NCBI GenBank assembly: GCA_025355915.1
Contig: JANXYT010000384.1
Coordinates: 1-15,130 of the forward strand
DNA: 15,130 bases
Origin: Holophagaceae bacterium
GTDB lineage: Bacteria; Acidobacteriota; Holophagae; Holophagales; Holophagaceae
Direction: 5' to 3'
The position numbers and the translations under genes were made by a program. The notes beneath the pieces are model-generated. The model was given only the letters and a program-made list of their open reading frames with translations, was not told where the DNA came from and did no database searches. This document shows positions 1-6,755 of this stretch, piece by piece; position 1 is the stretch's first letter; each line of letters begins with the position of its first letter.

Positions 1-1914
1 ATCCTGTTCCTCGCGGAGGGTCCGGAGCGGATCCTCCGCCAACTCGCGGGCGAGGATCTGGGTCCAGCCGACACAGGTCCCCTGCGCGACCAGATCAGCA
101 CGGACGAGATCACGCCCGCCTTTATCTGTTACCACTTCGACGAGAAGCTGGGGGACTTCCCCTACCTGGGCCTGAAGTGTGGGGAAGCCTTTCCCGTGAA
201 GGAAGGGGCCGTTCGCGCGGGCGGGTTTGCCGTCAGCGTGGCGGGCAAGCGCCGGGGCAAGGGCAGCAGCCGGGAGGCCAGCCCCTACGCCGAACTGTGC
301 GCGGGCATCCGGCTGGTGATCGCGGAGAGCTTCGAGCGCATCTACCGCCAGAACGCCCAGAACCTGGGGCTCCTTACCAGCACGGACTTCGGCCTGATTC
401 CCCGCATCCGGCGGGGCGAGGCGATCCCGCTGGCTGAGTTCACCGCTGGGCTAGACCCAGTGACCGCCGAGATCGTGCGCCGCGGCGGCCTGTTCGCCTA
501 CAACGCCGCGCGGCTGAGGGGCGAGGTGGTACCGCCCATGCCGTGGCATACGCCGCACCCCATGACCTACGCTGAGAAGCTGCTGGCACGGCATGCGGTG
601 GTGGATGCGGCGGCGGGGCAGGTGGGGCTTCCCACAGTTCGGCCGGGCGATGGTCTCTTCGTCAAGGCCGACTGGCGCTTCAGCCATGAGTACGTGACAC
701 CCATGGCCGCAAGCTTTCTGGAGAAGGCCCTGGGACCGAACGCGGTTCTGCGCGGTCCCGAAAGCATCCTGGCCTTCCGGGATCACCTCACCTTCCTGCA
801 CCGCAGCATGAAGGCCGAGCACCGCGCCATGGGTCTGCTGACGGTGGCCGAGCGCCTGAAACCAGCACAGGAGGCCTTCTGCGCGAAGCACGGCATCCGG
901 CTCCACGGTGAACTGACCGACGGTTCCGGCAGTGAGGGCATCTGCCACTCCATCATGGCGGAGCGCTACGCCTGCCCCGGCCAGGTGGTGGTGGGCACGG
1001 ACTCCCACACGCCCCACGCCGGTTCGCTCGGCTGCCTGGCCTTCGGCGTGGGCACCACGGACATGGCCTGCGCCTGGGTGACGGGGGATGTCCGCGTCAC
1101 CGCGCCGCCCACGCTGAGGGTGCGCCTGCGGGGGCGGATGCGGCGTGGCGTGTCCGCCAAAGACATCGTCCTGCACCTGCTGGCCCAGCCCCTTATCCGC
1201 GAAGGGGGCGCCATCGGCCACGTGATCGAGTACCAGGGCGCGGGGCTGCTGGACCTCGACACGGATGAACGCGCGACCCTCACCAACATGGCGGCCGAGA
1301 TCGGCGGCTTCACCGGGTTGATCGCGCCGGATGAGGAGACCGTCCGATTCGTGAAGGATCGGCGCGGCGTGGATCTGCTTCTGGAACCCTGGATGCACGG
1401 TGACGAAGGCGCAGACTATGCCCACACCCTGGAGGTGGATTGTGCGGTCCTCGGCCCCATGCTGGCGCGCCCCGGCGACCCCGGAAACGGTGTGGCCCTG
1501 GCGGATCTGGGCGAGGCCGTGCCCATCGATATCGCCTACCTGGGCAGTTGCACCGGTGGAAAGCGTGAGGATCTGCGACGGGCCTTCGAGGTGGTGGAGG
1601 CGGCGGCGCGGGCAGGCCGTCGGGTGCCGGAGGGCGTGGCGTTCTTCGTGCAGTGCGGCAGCGAGGACGTGCGTCGATTCGCCACGGAACAGGGCTGGAT
1701 CGCGGCCTTCGAAGCCGTGGGCGCCGTGGTTCTGGGCAGCTCCTGCGGGGCCTGCATCAACGCTGGTCCTGGGGTATCTACCCGCCCGGACCAGGTGACC
1801 ATCAGCGCCATCAACCGCAACTTCCCCGGGCGCAGCGGCCCGGGCCAGATGTGGCTCGCCAGCCCCGCCACCGTCGCCGCCAGCGCCCTGGCCGGGCGCA
1901 TCGTTGGAGCCTGA
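1..1914 (+). CDS. Fused aconitase-superfamily hydro-lyase (LeuD-like swivel + LeuC-like catalytic domain), 5' partial
   Basis: The frame is open from the first base, so the start lies just outside the window; 637 residues are visible. Residues about 1-180 are a swivel (LeuD/aconitase C-type) domain, with STDEITP near residue 38 and GKGSSREASPYAE near residue 86. From about residue 188 (MTYAEK) a LeuC/aconitase catalytic domain follows, with GTDSHTPHAGSLG and the three cluster ligands Cys517, Cys582 and Cys585 (SCGAC). NRNFPGRSGPG and a typical C-terminal SPATVAASA stretch complete it. The family isomerises hydroxy-acids through [4Fe-4S]-dependent dehydration and rehydration in the cytoplasm (isopropylmalate, homocitrate, citrate or methylcitrate types). 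The swivel-first order is the reverse of AcnA, and no HEAT-like domain as in AcnB is visible. Substrate cannot be fixed from sequence: no leu genes are adjacent, and the D-malate/tartrate genes lie 5 kb away. Superfamily assignment is firm; specificity is open. Confidence 0.9.
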   Translation: MLFLAEGPERILRQLAGEDLGPADTGPLRDQISTDEITPAFICYHFDEKLGDFPYLGLKCGEAFPVKEGAVRAGGFAVSVAGKRRGKGSSREASPYAELCAGIRLVIAESFERIYRQNAQNLGLLTSTDFGLIPRIRRGEAIPLAEFTAGLDPVTAEIVRRGGLFAYNAARLRGEVVPPMPWHTPHPMTYAEKLLARHAVVDAAAGQVGLPTVRPGDGLFVKADWRFSHEYVTPMAASFLEKALGPNAVLRGPESILAFRDHLTFLHRSMKAEHRAMGLLTVAERLKPAQEAFCAKHGIRLHGELTDGSGSEGICHSIMAERYACPGQVVVGTDSHTPHAGSLGCLAFGVGTTDMACAWVTGDVRVTAPPTLRVRLRGRMRRGVSAKDIVLHLLAQPLIREGGAIGHVIEYQGAGLLDLDTDERATLTNMAAEIGGFTGLIAPDEETVRFVKDRRGVDLLLEPWMHGDEGADYAHTLEVDCAVLGPMLARPGDPGNGVALADLGEAVPIDIAYLGSCTGGKREDLRRAFEVVEAAARAGRRVPEGVAFFVQCGSEDVRRFATEQGWIAAFEAVGAVVLGSSCGACINAGPGVSTRPDQVTISAINRNFPGRSGPGQMWLASPATVAASALAGRIVGA

Positions 1915-2021
1915 GATTCACCCAAGGCTGGGTCACGCGGAGGCATGACCAGGGCCTTGCATTTCTGCTGATCTGCGCGGACCGGCCTGTGATCTTCCAC
2001 CTTCAGGAGATAACCTCATTC

Positions 2022-2903
2022 ATGCGATCCCTCAGCCTTTGCCCATTGATCCTGTCAACCGGATGTCTGTTCGCGGATAGCCCAGCCCTGATCGCGTCGA
2101 TCATGAATCCACCGCCAGCGGAAGCGCCATTGGGGGCGACGCTGATGGGTTCCCCCTCCGATCCGGATCGTTTCTCCAACCTGCCCCGACTGCTGCTGGA
2201 CGATACGGGCCATGTCATCAGCGCCCCCTCCCGTTGGGACCGTTCAGACTGGATCACCGCCGGGACGAGTGCTGCAGTGGTCCTGGGTGCCGGGTTGCTG
2301 TTGGACCACGCCATGGATCGGGCCGTGGTGAAGCATGCCAACGGATCCTGGGATCGCGGAGCCAAGGCCATTCAAAACCTGGGAGGTACGCCCAGCGTGC
2401 TGATCGCCGGGGGCACCTACCTCGCTGGCGTCGCCTTCAAGGATCCCGAAGTGCGGGCCACGGGCATCGACACCATGGTGACGATGGGAATCGCCCAGCT
2501 ACTGCTCACCCTCCCTCTGAAAGTGGTGGCGGGCCGATCCAGGCCCGATGACGACAAGGGCACGCACGATTTCCATCCCTTCCATGGCGGCCAATCCTTC
2601 CCCTCGGGACACACCACCCAGGCCTTCGCCTTGGCCTCGGTCATTTCAGAACACGCGGACCGTCCCTGGGTGTCTGCCCTTTCCTACGGGCTTGCGGGCC
2701 TGGTGGGCCTGGCCCGCGTGGAGCAGCGGAAACACTTCGTGTCCGATGTGGTGGCCGGTGGCCTGATCGGAACTTTCGTCGGGAAGACGGTGGTCTCCCA
2801 CAACCAGTCGTTGAGGACCAATGCCCGCTCGAAAGTGTCCATGTCCTTCGCACCGATGGTGGGGCCTGGCAGCTACGGCTTCAGCCTCGCCCTGAAGTTC
2901 TGA
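2022..2903 (+). CDS. PAP2-family membrane-associated phosphatase
   Basis: A 293-residue type-2 phosphatidic acid phosphatase (PAP2). The three family motifs are intact: K167-x6-R174-P175, P194-S-G-H197, and R232-x5-H238-x3-D242. His197, His238 and Asp242 are the expected catalytic residues. The family removes phosphate from lipid phosphates or pyrophosphates (phosphatidate, undecaprenyl pyrophosphate, lipid A) on the periplasmic side. The ATG at 2022 is chosen because AGGAGA lies at 2005-2010; the frame runs further upstream only inside the preceding gene. The N-terminus is short, hydrophobic and signal-like (LCPLILSTGCLFA), and hydrophobic helices surround the motifs. The chain ends in an alternating strand with terminal Phe (GSYGFSLALKF), unusual for PAP2. 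The last 23 bases overlap the end of convergent dgkA, which carries the opposite lipid reaction. Lipid substrate is unknown. Confidence 0.9.
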   Translation: MRSLSLCPLILSTGCLFADSPALIASIMNPPPAEAPLGATLMGSPSDPDRFSNLPRLLLDDTGHVISAPSRWDRSDWITAGTSAAVVLGAGLLLDHAMDRAVVKHANGSWDRGAKAIQNLGGTPSVLIAGGTYLAGVAFKDPEVRATGIDTMVTMGIAQLLLTLPLKVVAGRSRPDDDKGTHDFHPFHGGQSFPSGHTTQAFALASVISEHADRPWVSALSYGLAGLVGLARVEQRKHFVSDVVAGGLIGTFVGKTVVSHNQSLRTNARSKVSMSFAPMVGPGSYGFSLALKF

Positions 2904-3252
2904 CAAATATCGACCAGAGAAAGGCCAGGAAGGTGCCCACCGCGCTCAGGCTGAAGATGAGCACCGCGCCAGCGGCGCAGTCCTTAGACACCTTGATGGC
3001 CGGATGGATCTCGGGGTGCAGGTGATCCAGGGCATGCTCCAGGGCGGTGTTGATGAGTTCAGCCGCCAGCACCAGTCCGCAGTTCATCAGCAGCAGCGCC
3101 CACCAGATGGCCGCAGGCCGCAACGCGATCAACAAAGCAACCACCCCCAGCGCCATCAGGCTCTGGAAGCGGAAACTGGCCTCCAGCCTCCAGGCGGTCC
3201 GGACCCCCTGGAGGCTGTAGGAGAGGCGCTTGGTGAATGGCTGGTTCTTCAT
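2881..3252 (-). CDS. dgkA: Diacylglycerol kinase (DgkA-type, small trimeric membrane kinase)
   Basis: A 123-residue protein of the size and three-helix plan of E. coli DgkA. Helices lie at about 29-46, 47-72 and 89-116, after an amphipathic N-terminus. Residues matching the E. coli active site are present: Glu24 in EASFRFQ (E. coli E28), Glu65 in AAELINTALE (E69, catalytic base), Asn68 (N72), Glu72 (E76) and Lys90-Asp91 (K94-D95). The enzyme phosphorylates diacylglycerol with ATP in the inner membrane; Gram-positive relatives phosphorylate undecaprenol instead, so that substrate is an alternative. Its 3' end overlaps the PAP2 phosphatase gene convergently. The upstream side faces the YkuD-Mur fusion gene across a short shared promoter region. 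The ribosome binding site is weak (AAGG, 5 bases from the ATG). Confidence 0.93.
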   Translation of the reverse strand: MKNQPFTKRLSYSLQGVRTAWRLEASFRFQSLMALGVVALLIALRPAAIWWALLLMNCGLVLAAELINTALEHALDHLHPEIHPAIKVSKDCAAGAVLIFSLSAVGTFLAFLWSIFVRTSGRG

Positions 3253-3279
3253 GGGAGCCTTGAGAGGAAACTTGATTCT

Positions 3280-3293
3280 GACACTGGAGTGTC
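3280..3293. promoter_or_regulatory. Perfect palindrome between divergent dgkA and YkuD-Mur genes (candidate operator)
   Basis: GACACT-GG-AGTGTC is a perfect inverted repeat with 6-base arms and a 2-base centre. It sits in the 110-base divergent intergenic region. On the plus strand a weak -35-like TTGATT (3272-3277) and a poor -10-like TAAGCC (3295-3300), 17 bases apart, would place the palindrome in the spacer. The protein that might bind is unknown, and a chance palindrome is possible. Confidence 0.3.
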
Positions 3294-3320
3294 TTAAGCC
3301 CAGCGCTCTCCTTCTCTCTA

Positions 3321-3347
3321 AATCTGTGTGAATCTGTGAAATCTGTG
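3321..3347. repeat. Triple AATCTGTG short tandem repeat
   Basis: AATCTGTG occurs at 3321-3328, 3331-3338 and 3340-3347, a spacing of 10 then 9 bases. Similar stretches of short near-repeats are often seen between genes in environmental bacterial genomes. The possible GTG start at 3336 of the next gene lies inside it, which argues against that start. It is AT-richer than its surroundings. Confidence 0.6.
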
Positions 3348-3362
3348 GATCACACGTTTTTC

Positions 3363-5315
3363 ATGAGTGGCTTGATGCATGATCCCGTGAACGCCGCCCG
3401 CTATCGAGCCCTCATCCTGGCCAGCCTAGCGCGCCAAGGCGCGCCATCTCTGGATCGCAACTCCAGAATCCTGGTGGTGGACACGGCCCGCCAGCGGCTG
3501 GGCTTGCTGGAGGTTGGCCGCCTGATCTTCGAGGCGACCGTCTCTACCGCCAAGAACGGCCCGGGCTGCGGGGAGGGCTCGTACCGCACTCCCACTGGGT
3601 GGCATTGCATCCAGGCCCGCATCGGCGCAGGGGCCGAGGCCGGCACCGTCTTCCGCAGCCGCGTGGCCACAGGTGAGGTGTGGCGCGGCGAACCCCGCGA
3701 CGAGGACCTGATCCTCACCCGCGTGCTCACCCTGGATGGCCTGGAGGAGGGCTGGAACCGTGGGCCCGGGTGCGATTCCCTGGAGCGCTTCATCTATCTG
3801 CACGGCACCAACAAGGAGGCGCAGCTGGGCCAGCCTGTCTCCCACGGCTGTGTGCGCCTCGCCAACTCGGACGTGGTCGACCTCTTCGAGCAGCTGGCAG
3901 AAGGCGATCTTGTGCTCATCGCCGAGGAGCCTCCGGGCGATGCGTTCGGCCTGGGGCGCCTTCACTTCGCCGGCGTGGCCGGAAGCGGCATGAGCGCCCT
4001 CGCCCAGTTCGTGGCCATGAAGGGCGGCAGGGCGAGCGGCAGCGACCGCAGTTTTGACCGGGGCCAGCGGCCCGAGGCACGGGCGCAGCTCGAAGCCCTG
4101 GGCGTGGCCATCTATCCCCAGGACGGGTCTGGCCTCGAAGGTGACTGCGCGGCCCTGGTGGTGTCCACGGCGGTGGAAGAAGACGTGCCGGACGTGGCGG
4201 CGGCCCGGCGTCTGGGTGTGCCCGTGCTGCACCGCTCTGAGCTGTTGGCGTACCTCGTGGCGCGCTACCGCACGGTGGCGGTGACGGGCACCAGCGGCAA
4301 GTCCACCACAGTGGCCATGGTGTTCGAGATCCTGCGGGGCGCTGGGCGCGATCCATCGGTCATCACCGGAGGCGAACTGGTGGCGCTGCAGCGCGAGGGC
4401 CGCTGGGGCAACGCCTGGGCGGGCGCCTCGGACCTGCTGGTCATCGAGGCCGACGAAAGCGATGGTTCCGTGGTGCGCTACCACGCCGCCGTGGGGGTGC
4501 TCCTGAATCTGCAGCGCGATCACAAGGAGATGGACGCGGTGGCGGAGATGTTCCGCAGCTTCCGGGCCCAGGTACGCGAAGCCACCGTGGTAGGCGAGGC
4601 TTCGAACCTGCGGGAATTCGCTGAGGGAGCCACCACCTTCGGGTTCGGTGCTGGCGCCGACCTTCGTGAGGAGGACCTGCGGCTTGGCCCCGAAGGTTCC
4701 TCCTTCACCGTGAGGGGTGTGCCTTTCCGTTTGCCGGTTCCGGGCCGCCACAACGTGGAAAACGCTCTGGCGGCCATCGCCGCCTGCGAGGCCCTGGGTG
4801 TGTCACCAGCGGCCATGGCGGATTCCCTGGCTGCCTTTCAGGGGGTGGCCCGGCGTTTCCAGGTGCAGGGTACGCGGAGCGGCATCACCGTGGTGGACGA
4901 TTTCGGCCACAATCCCGCCAAGGTGGCGGCGTCCATCCGGGCGGCTCACCTGCGCGTGGAGGCCGCCGGAGGCCGTGTGCTGGCGGTCTTCCAGCCCCAC
5001 GGCTTCGGGCCCCTGAAGTTCCTCCGGGCGGATTTCGTGGAGACCTTCGCCGAGGAATTGAGCGCCCGGGACCGGCTGTGGTTCCTGGATGTTTTCTACG
5101 CGGGAGGCACCGCCGCCAAGGACATCAGCTCTTTCGAAGTGGTGGCGGATATCGCCGCCCGGGGCGTGGCCGCGGAGCATGCGCCCTCCCGGGATTGGCT
5201 CCTGGCCCGGCTCGTGGCCGAGGCCAAGGACGGCGACCTGATCCTCGTGATGGGTGCCCGGGATCCCTCGCTGACGGAGCTGGCCAAGGCCATCCTGGAG
5301 GGGCTGCCTGCCTGA
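3363..5315 (+). CDS. YkuD L,D-transpeptidase-fold domain fused to MurC/Mpl-type Mur ligase
   Basis: A 650-residue two-domain protein. Residues about 30-185 are a YkuD domain: ILVVDTARQRL opens it, then His147 (HGTN) and the SHGCVRL motif with catalytic Cys163. Residues about 200-650 are a complete Mur ligase of Mpl length (about 450 residues). It has VAGSGMSALA at the UDP-binding end, P-loop GTSGKST (309-315, Lys313), EADESDGS (from 362), NLQRDH, PGRHNVENA and DDFGHNP (from 512). No signal peptide or membrane helix is seen, so the YkuD domain should be cytoplasmic, which suggests an L,D-carboxypeptidase supplying tripeptide to an Mpl activity. DDFGHNP and QPHGFGPLKF deviate from classical MurC (DDYGHHP, QPHRY) and from Mpl, so the ligase substrate is not certain. 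Possible starts are GTG 3336, ATG 3363 and ATG 3375; none has a good ribosome binding site. GTG 3336 lies in a repeat, so ATG 3363 was taken. Confidence 0.88.
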   Translation: MSGLMHDPVNAARYRALILASLARQGAPSLDRNSRILVVDTARQRLGLLEVGRLIFEATVSTAKNGPGCGEGSYRTPTGWHCIQARIGAGAEAGTVFRSRVATGEVWRGEPRDEDLILTRVLTLDGLEEGWNRGPGCDSLERFIYLHGTNKEAQLGQPVSHGCVRLANSDVVDLFEQLAEGDLVLIAEEPPGDAFGLGRLHFAGVAGSGMSALAQFVAMKGGRASGSDRSFDRGQRPEARAQLEALGVAIYPQDGSGLEGDCAALVVSTAVEEDVPDVAAARRLGVPVLHRSELLAYLVARYRTVAVTGTSGKSTTVAMVFEILRGAGRDPSVITGGELVALQREGRWGNAWAGASDLLVIEADESDGSVVRYHAAVGVLLNLQRDHKEMDAVAEMFRSFRAQVREATVVGEASNLREFAEGATTFGFGAGADLREEDLRLGPEGSSFTVRGVPFRLPVPGRHNVENALAAIAACEALGVSPAAMADSLAAFQGVARRFQVQGTRSGITVVDDFGHNPAKVAASIRAAHLRVEAAGGRVLAVFQPHGFGPLKFLRADFVETFAEELSARDRLWFLDVFYAGGTAAKDISSFEVVADIAARGVAAEHAPSRDWLLARLVAEAKDGDLILVMGARDPSLTELAKAILEGLPA

Positions 5316-5333
5316 AAAGGAACTGATTTAGTT

Positions 5334-5405
5334 AATCGCAGATGACGCAGATTTCGCAGATGGTGGAGTCCATTTCATCTGCGCCATCTGCGTCATCTGC
5401 GGTTT
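5334..5405. repeat. Inverted repeat built of three CGCAGAT heptamers per arm
   Basis: The left arm 5334-5362 has CGCAGAT at 5337, 5346 and 5355. The right arm 5376-5405 has the complement ATCTGCG at 5377, 5386 and 5395. Both arms therefore have a 9-base period, and the loop is 13 bases. The arms pair along nearly 29 bases with few mismatches, giving a long hairpin between the Mur-fusion stop (5315) and mazG (5442). No T-run follows, so it is not a textbook terminator. It looks like a palindromic interspersed element of REP type. Confidence 0.75.
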
Positions 5406-5441
5406 CAAACAAAGTCCTGCAACCCGCGGTACCCTCAAGGC

Positions 5442-6233
5442 ATGGAACCCACCACCCTCCGCGCTGTCATGGCCGCCCTCCGCAAGCCGGAGACGGGCTG
5501 CCCCTGGGACCTGAAGCAGGACCACCAGACGCTGGCCCGCTACCTGCGCGAGGAGGCGGCGGAAGTGCTGGAGGCGCTGGCGGCGCTTCGGCCCGGCGAC
5601 GCGGCCACGGAGACGCACTTGTGCGAGGAACTGGGCGACCTCTGGCTGCAGATCGTCTTCCATGCCCAGCTCGCGGCAGACCGCGGGGCCTGGGACATTC
5701 ATGACGTGGAGCGGGCGGTGGTGGAAAAGCTGGTGCGCCGCCATCCGCACGTGTTTGCCGAAGTGGAAGTCGAGGGTGCCGAAGACGTGCTCATCAACTG
5801 GGCCGCCATCAAGCGCGAGGAGAAGGGCCTGAGCCAGGAGACCGAACCCCGCCTGTTGGAGGGGATCCCGGCCACGCTGTCGCCCATGGACGAGGCCCTG
5901 GAGATTGGCCGCCGCTGCGCCAAGGTGGGCTTCGAGTGGCCCGATCTCGAAGGCGTCCTCGACAAGGTGAAGGAGGAGGTGGCCGAACTGCAGGCCGAAT
6001 CCGACCCGGTGCGCGTGGAAGAGGAATTCGGCGATGTGCTGTTCAGCCTCATGCAGTGGGCCCGCAAGAAGGGTGTGGACCCGGATCTCGCGCTGCGGCG
6101 CCAGATGATCCGGTTCAAGACGCGCTTTGAGACTGTGGAGGATGATGCCCATGCCGCAGGCGGCTGGGGTCATCGCGACCTCGACCAGATGGAGGCCGCT
6201 TGGCAGGTGGCCAAGAAGAAGGGGAGGCCCTGA
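5442..6233 (+). CDS. mazG: Nucleoside triphosphate pyrophosphohydrolase MazG
   Basis: A 263-residue protein, the same length as E. coli MazG, with two tandem MazG domains. The N-terminal domain has LRKPETGCPWD, then the metal-binding pair E37-E38-x2-E41 and E63-x2-D66 (EELGD). The C-terminal domain repeats the pattern with KEEVAELQAE and EEEFGDVLF. The C-terminal WxxAKKKGR tail resembles E. coli MazG. The family hydrolyses NTPs and dNTPs to NMP and pyrophosphate in the cytoplasm, cleaning the nucleotide pool or lowering ppGpp-linked signals. The ATG at 5442 fits the family N-terminus. The only Shine-Dalgarno-like bases (AAGG) sit one base from the ATG, so ribosome binding is atypical. It follows the heptamer hairpin and is translationally coupled to the next gene through a TGATG overlap. 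Confidence 0.95.
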   Translation: MEPTTLRAVMAALRKPETGCPWDLKQDHQTLARYLREEAAEVLEALAALRPGDAATETHLCEELGDLWLQIVFHAQLAADRGAWDIHDVERAVVEKLVRRHPHVFAEVEVEGAEDVLINWAAIKREEKGLSQETEPRLLEGIPATLSPMDEALEIGRRCAKVGFEWPDLEGVLDKVKEEVAELQAESDPVRVEEEFGDVLFSLMQWARKKGVDPDLALRRQMIRFKTRFETVEDDAHAAGGWGHRDLDQMEAAWQVAKKKGRP

Positions 6234-6754
6234 TGGCCCTGATGCTGTTGTCCCGCCAGGGGTCGCCCGCGCCCGTCTGGATGCTTCTGTTCGTCCCCGT
6301 GGTCTTCCTGGGTGCCACCTGGCTCACGAACCATCTCCTGGGGATCTTTGCCATGTACCGGGATTGGCCTGCCGATTCTAACGATTCCATCGAGCAGAAT
6401 GTCGGCTGGCAGCAGGTGGAATTCGGCGCTTTCCGGGGCCACTGCCCCATGTCCATCAAGTTCGGACGGCGCTGCCTGCACCTCAAGCAGCCTTTCCCCT
6501 TTCAGCCGTTCTTCTGGCTGGGACCGGCTTCCATTCCCTGGTCGGAGGTGCTGCTGGAGAAAGAGCCGAAGGATGCCTGGTGGGCCTTCCTCAGCCCGGC
6601 CGAATTCCGCCTGGGGGTGGGGGGCCGGATGTTGCGGTTGCGCGGGAAGGCGGCGAAAACCCTCATGGCGCGGGTGCAGCAACTCCAGACGCCAGGGCCT
6701 GGGCCTTCCCCCATTCCGCCCGCGGGGGGACCTGGACCGATTCGACCGATGTGA
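6233..6754 (+). CDS. Hypothetical membrane-anchored protein coupled to mazG
   Basis: A 173-residue protein whose family I do not recognise. The ATG at 6233 overlaps the mazG stop as TGATG, with GGGGAGG just upstream inside mazG, so translation is probably coupled. One clear transmembrane segment lies at about 15-40 (VWMLLFVPVVFLGATW). A soluble domain of about 110 residues follows, rich in Trp, Phe and Gly (GWQQVEFGAFRG, WWAFLSPAEFRL). It has a basic GRMLRLRGKAAK stretch and a Pro/Gly-rich tail. No catalytic motif is visible. The pattern resembles small single-pass proteins with a PH-like beta domain, but that is only an impression. The stop lies 1 base from the stop of convergent dmlA. Confidence 0.8.
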   Translation: MALMLLSRQGSPAPVWMLLFVPVVFLGATWLTNHLLGIFAMYRDWPADSNDSIEQNVGWQQVEFGAFRGHCPMSIKFGRRCLHLKQPFPFQPFFWLGPASIPWSEVLLEKEPKDAWWAFLSPAEFRLGVGGRMLRLRGKAAKTLMARVQQLQTPGPGPSPIPPAGGPGPIRPM

Positions 6755-6755
6755 A

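Noticed and set aside
1653..2021. Upstream in-frame extension of the PAP2 protein
   Set aside because: It lies mainly within the 3' end of the aconitase-type gene, has low-complexity out-of-frame composition, and a ribosome site plus ATG exists at 2005-2024.
2022..2066. Lipoprotein signal in the PAP2 N-terminus (STGC)
   Set aside because: The -3 position is Ser rather than Leu/Val/Ile and the n-region has a single basic residue, so a lipobox is not supported.
3344..3354. TGTG-GAT-CACA palindrome as an operator
   Set aside because: Four-base arms overlapping the AATCTGTG repeat are too short to separate from chance.
3426..4751. Minus-strand open frame of 441 codons opposite the YkuD-Mur gene
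   Set aside because: The plus strand encodes clear catalytic motifs; the antisense product is Ala/His/Gln-rich and has no motifs.
5334..5405. CRISPR-like array
   Set aside because: The 7-base units repeat every 9 bases in an inverted layout; there are no 25-40 base repeats with unique spacers.
5328..6173. Minus-strand open frame opposite mazG ending in MTQMAQM-type peptide
   Set aside because: It is the shadow of mazG plus the CGCAGAT repeat read in the opposite direction.
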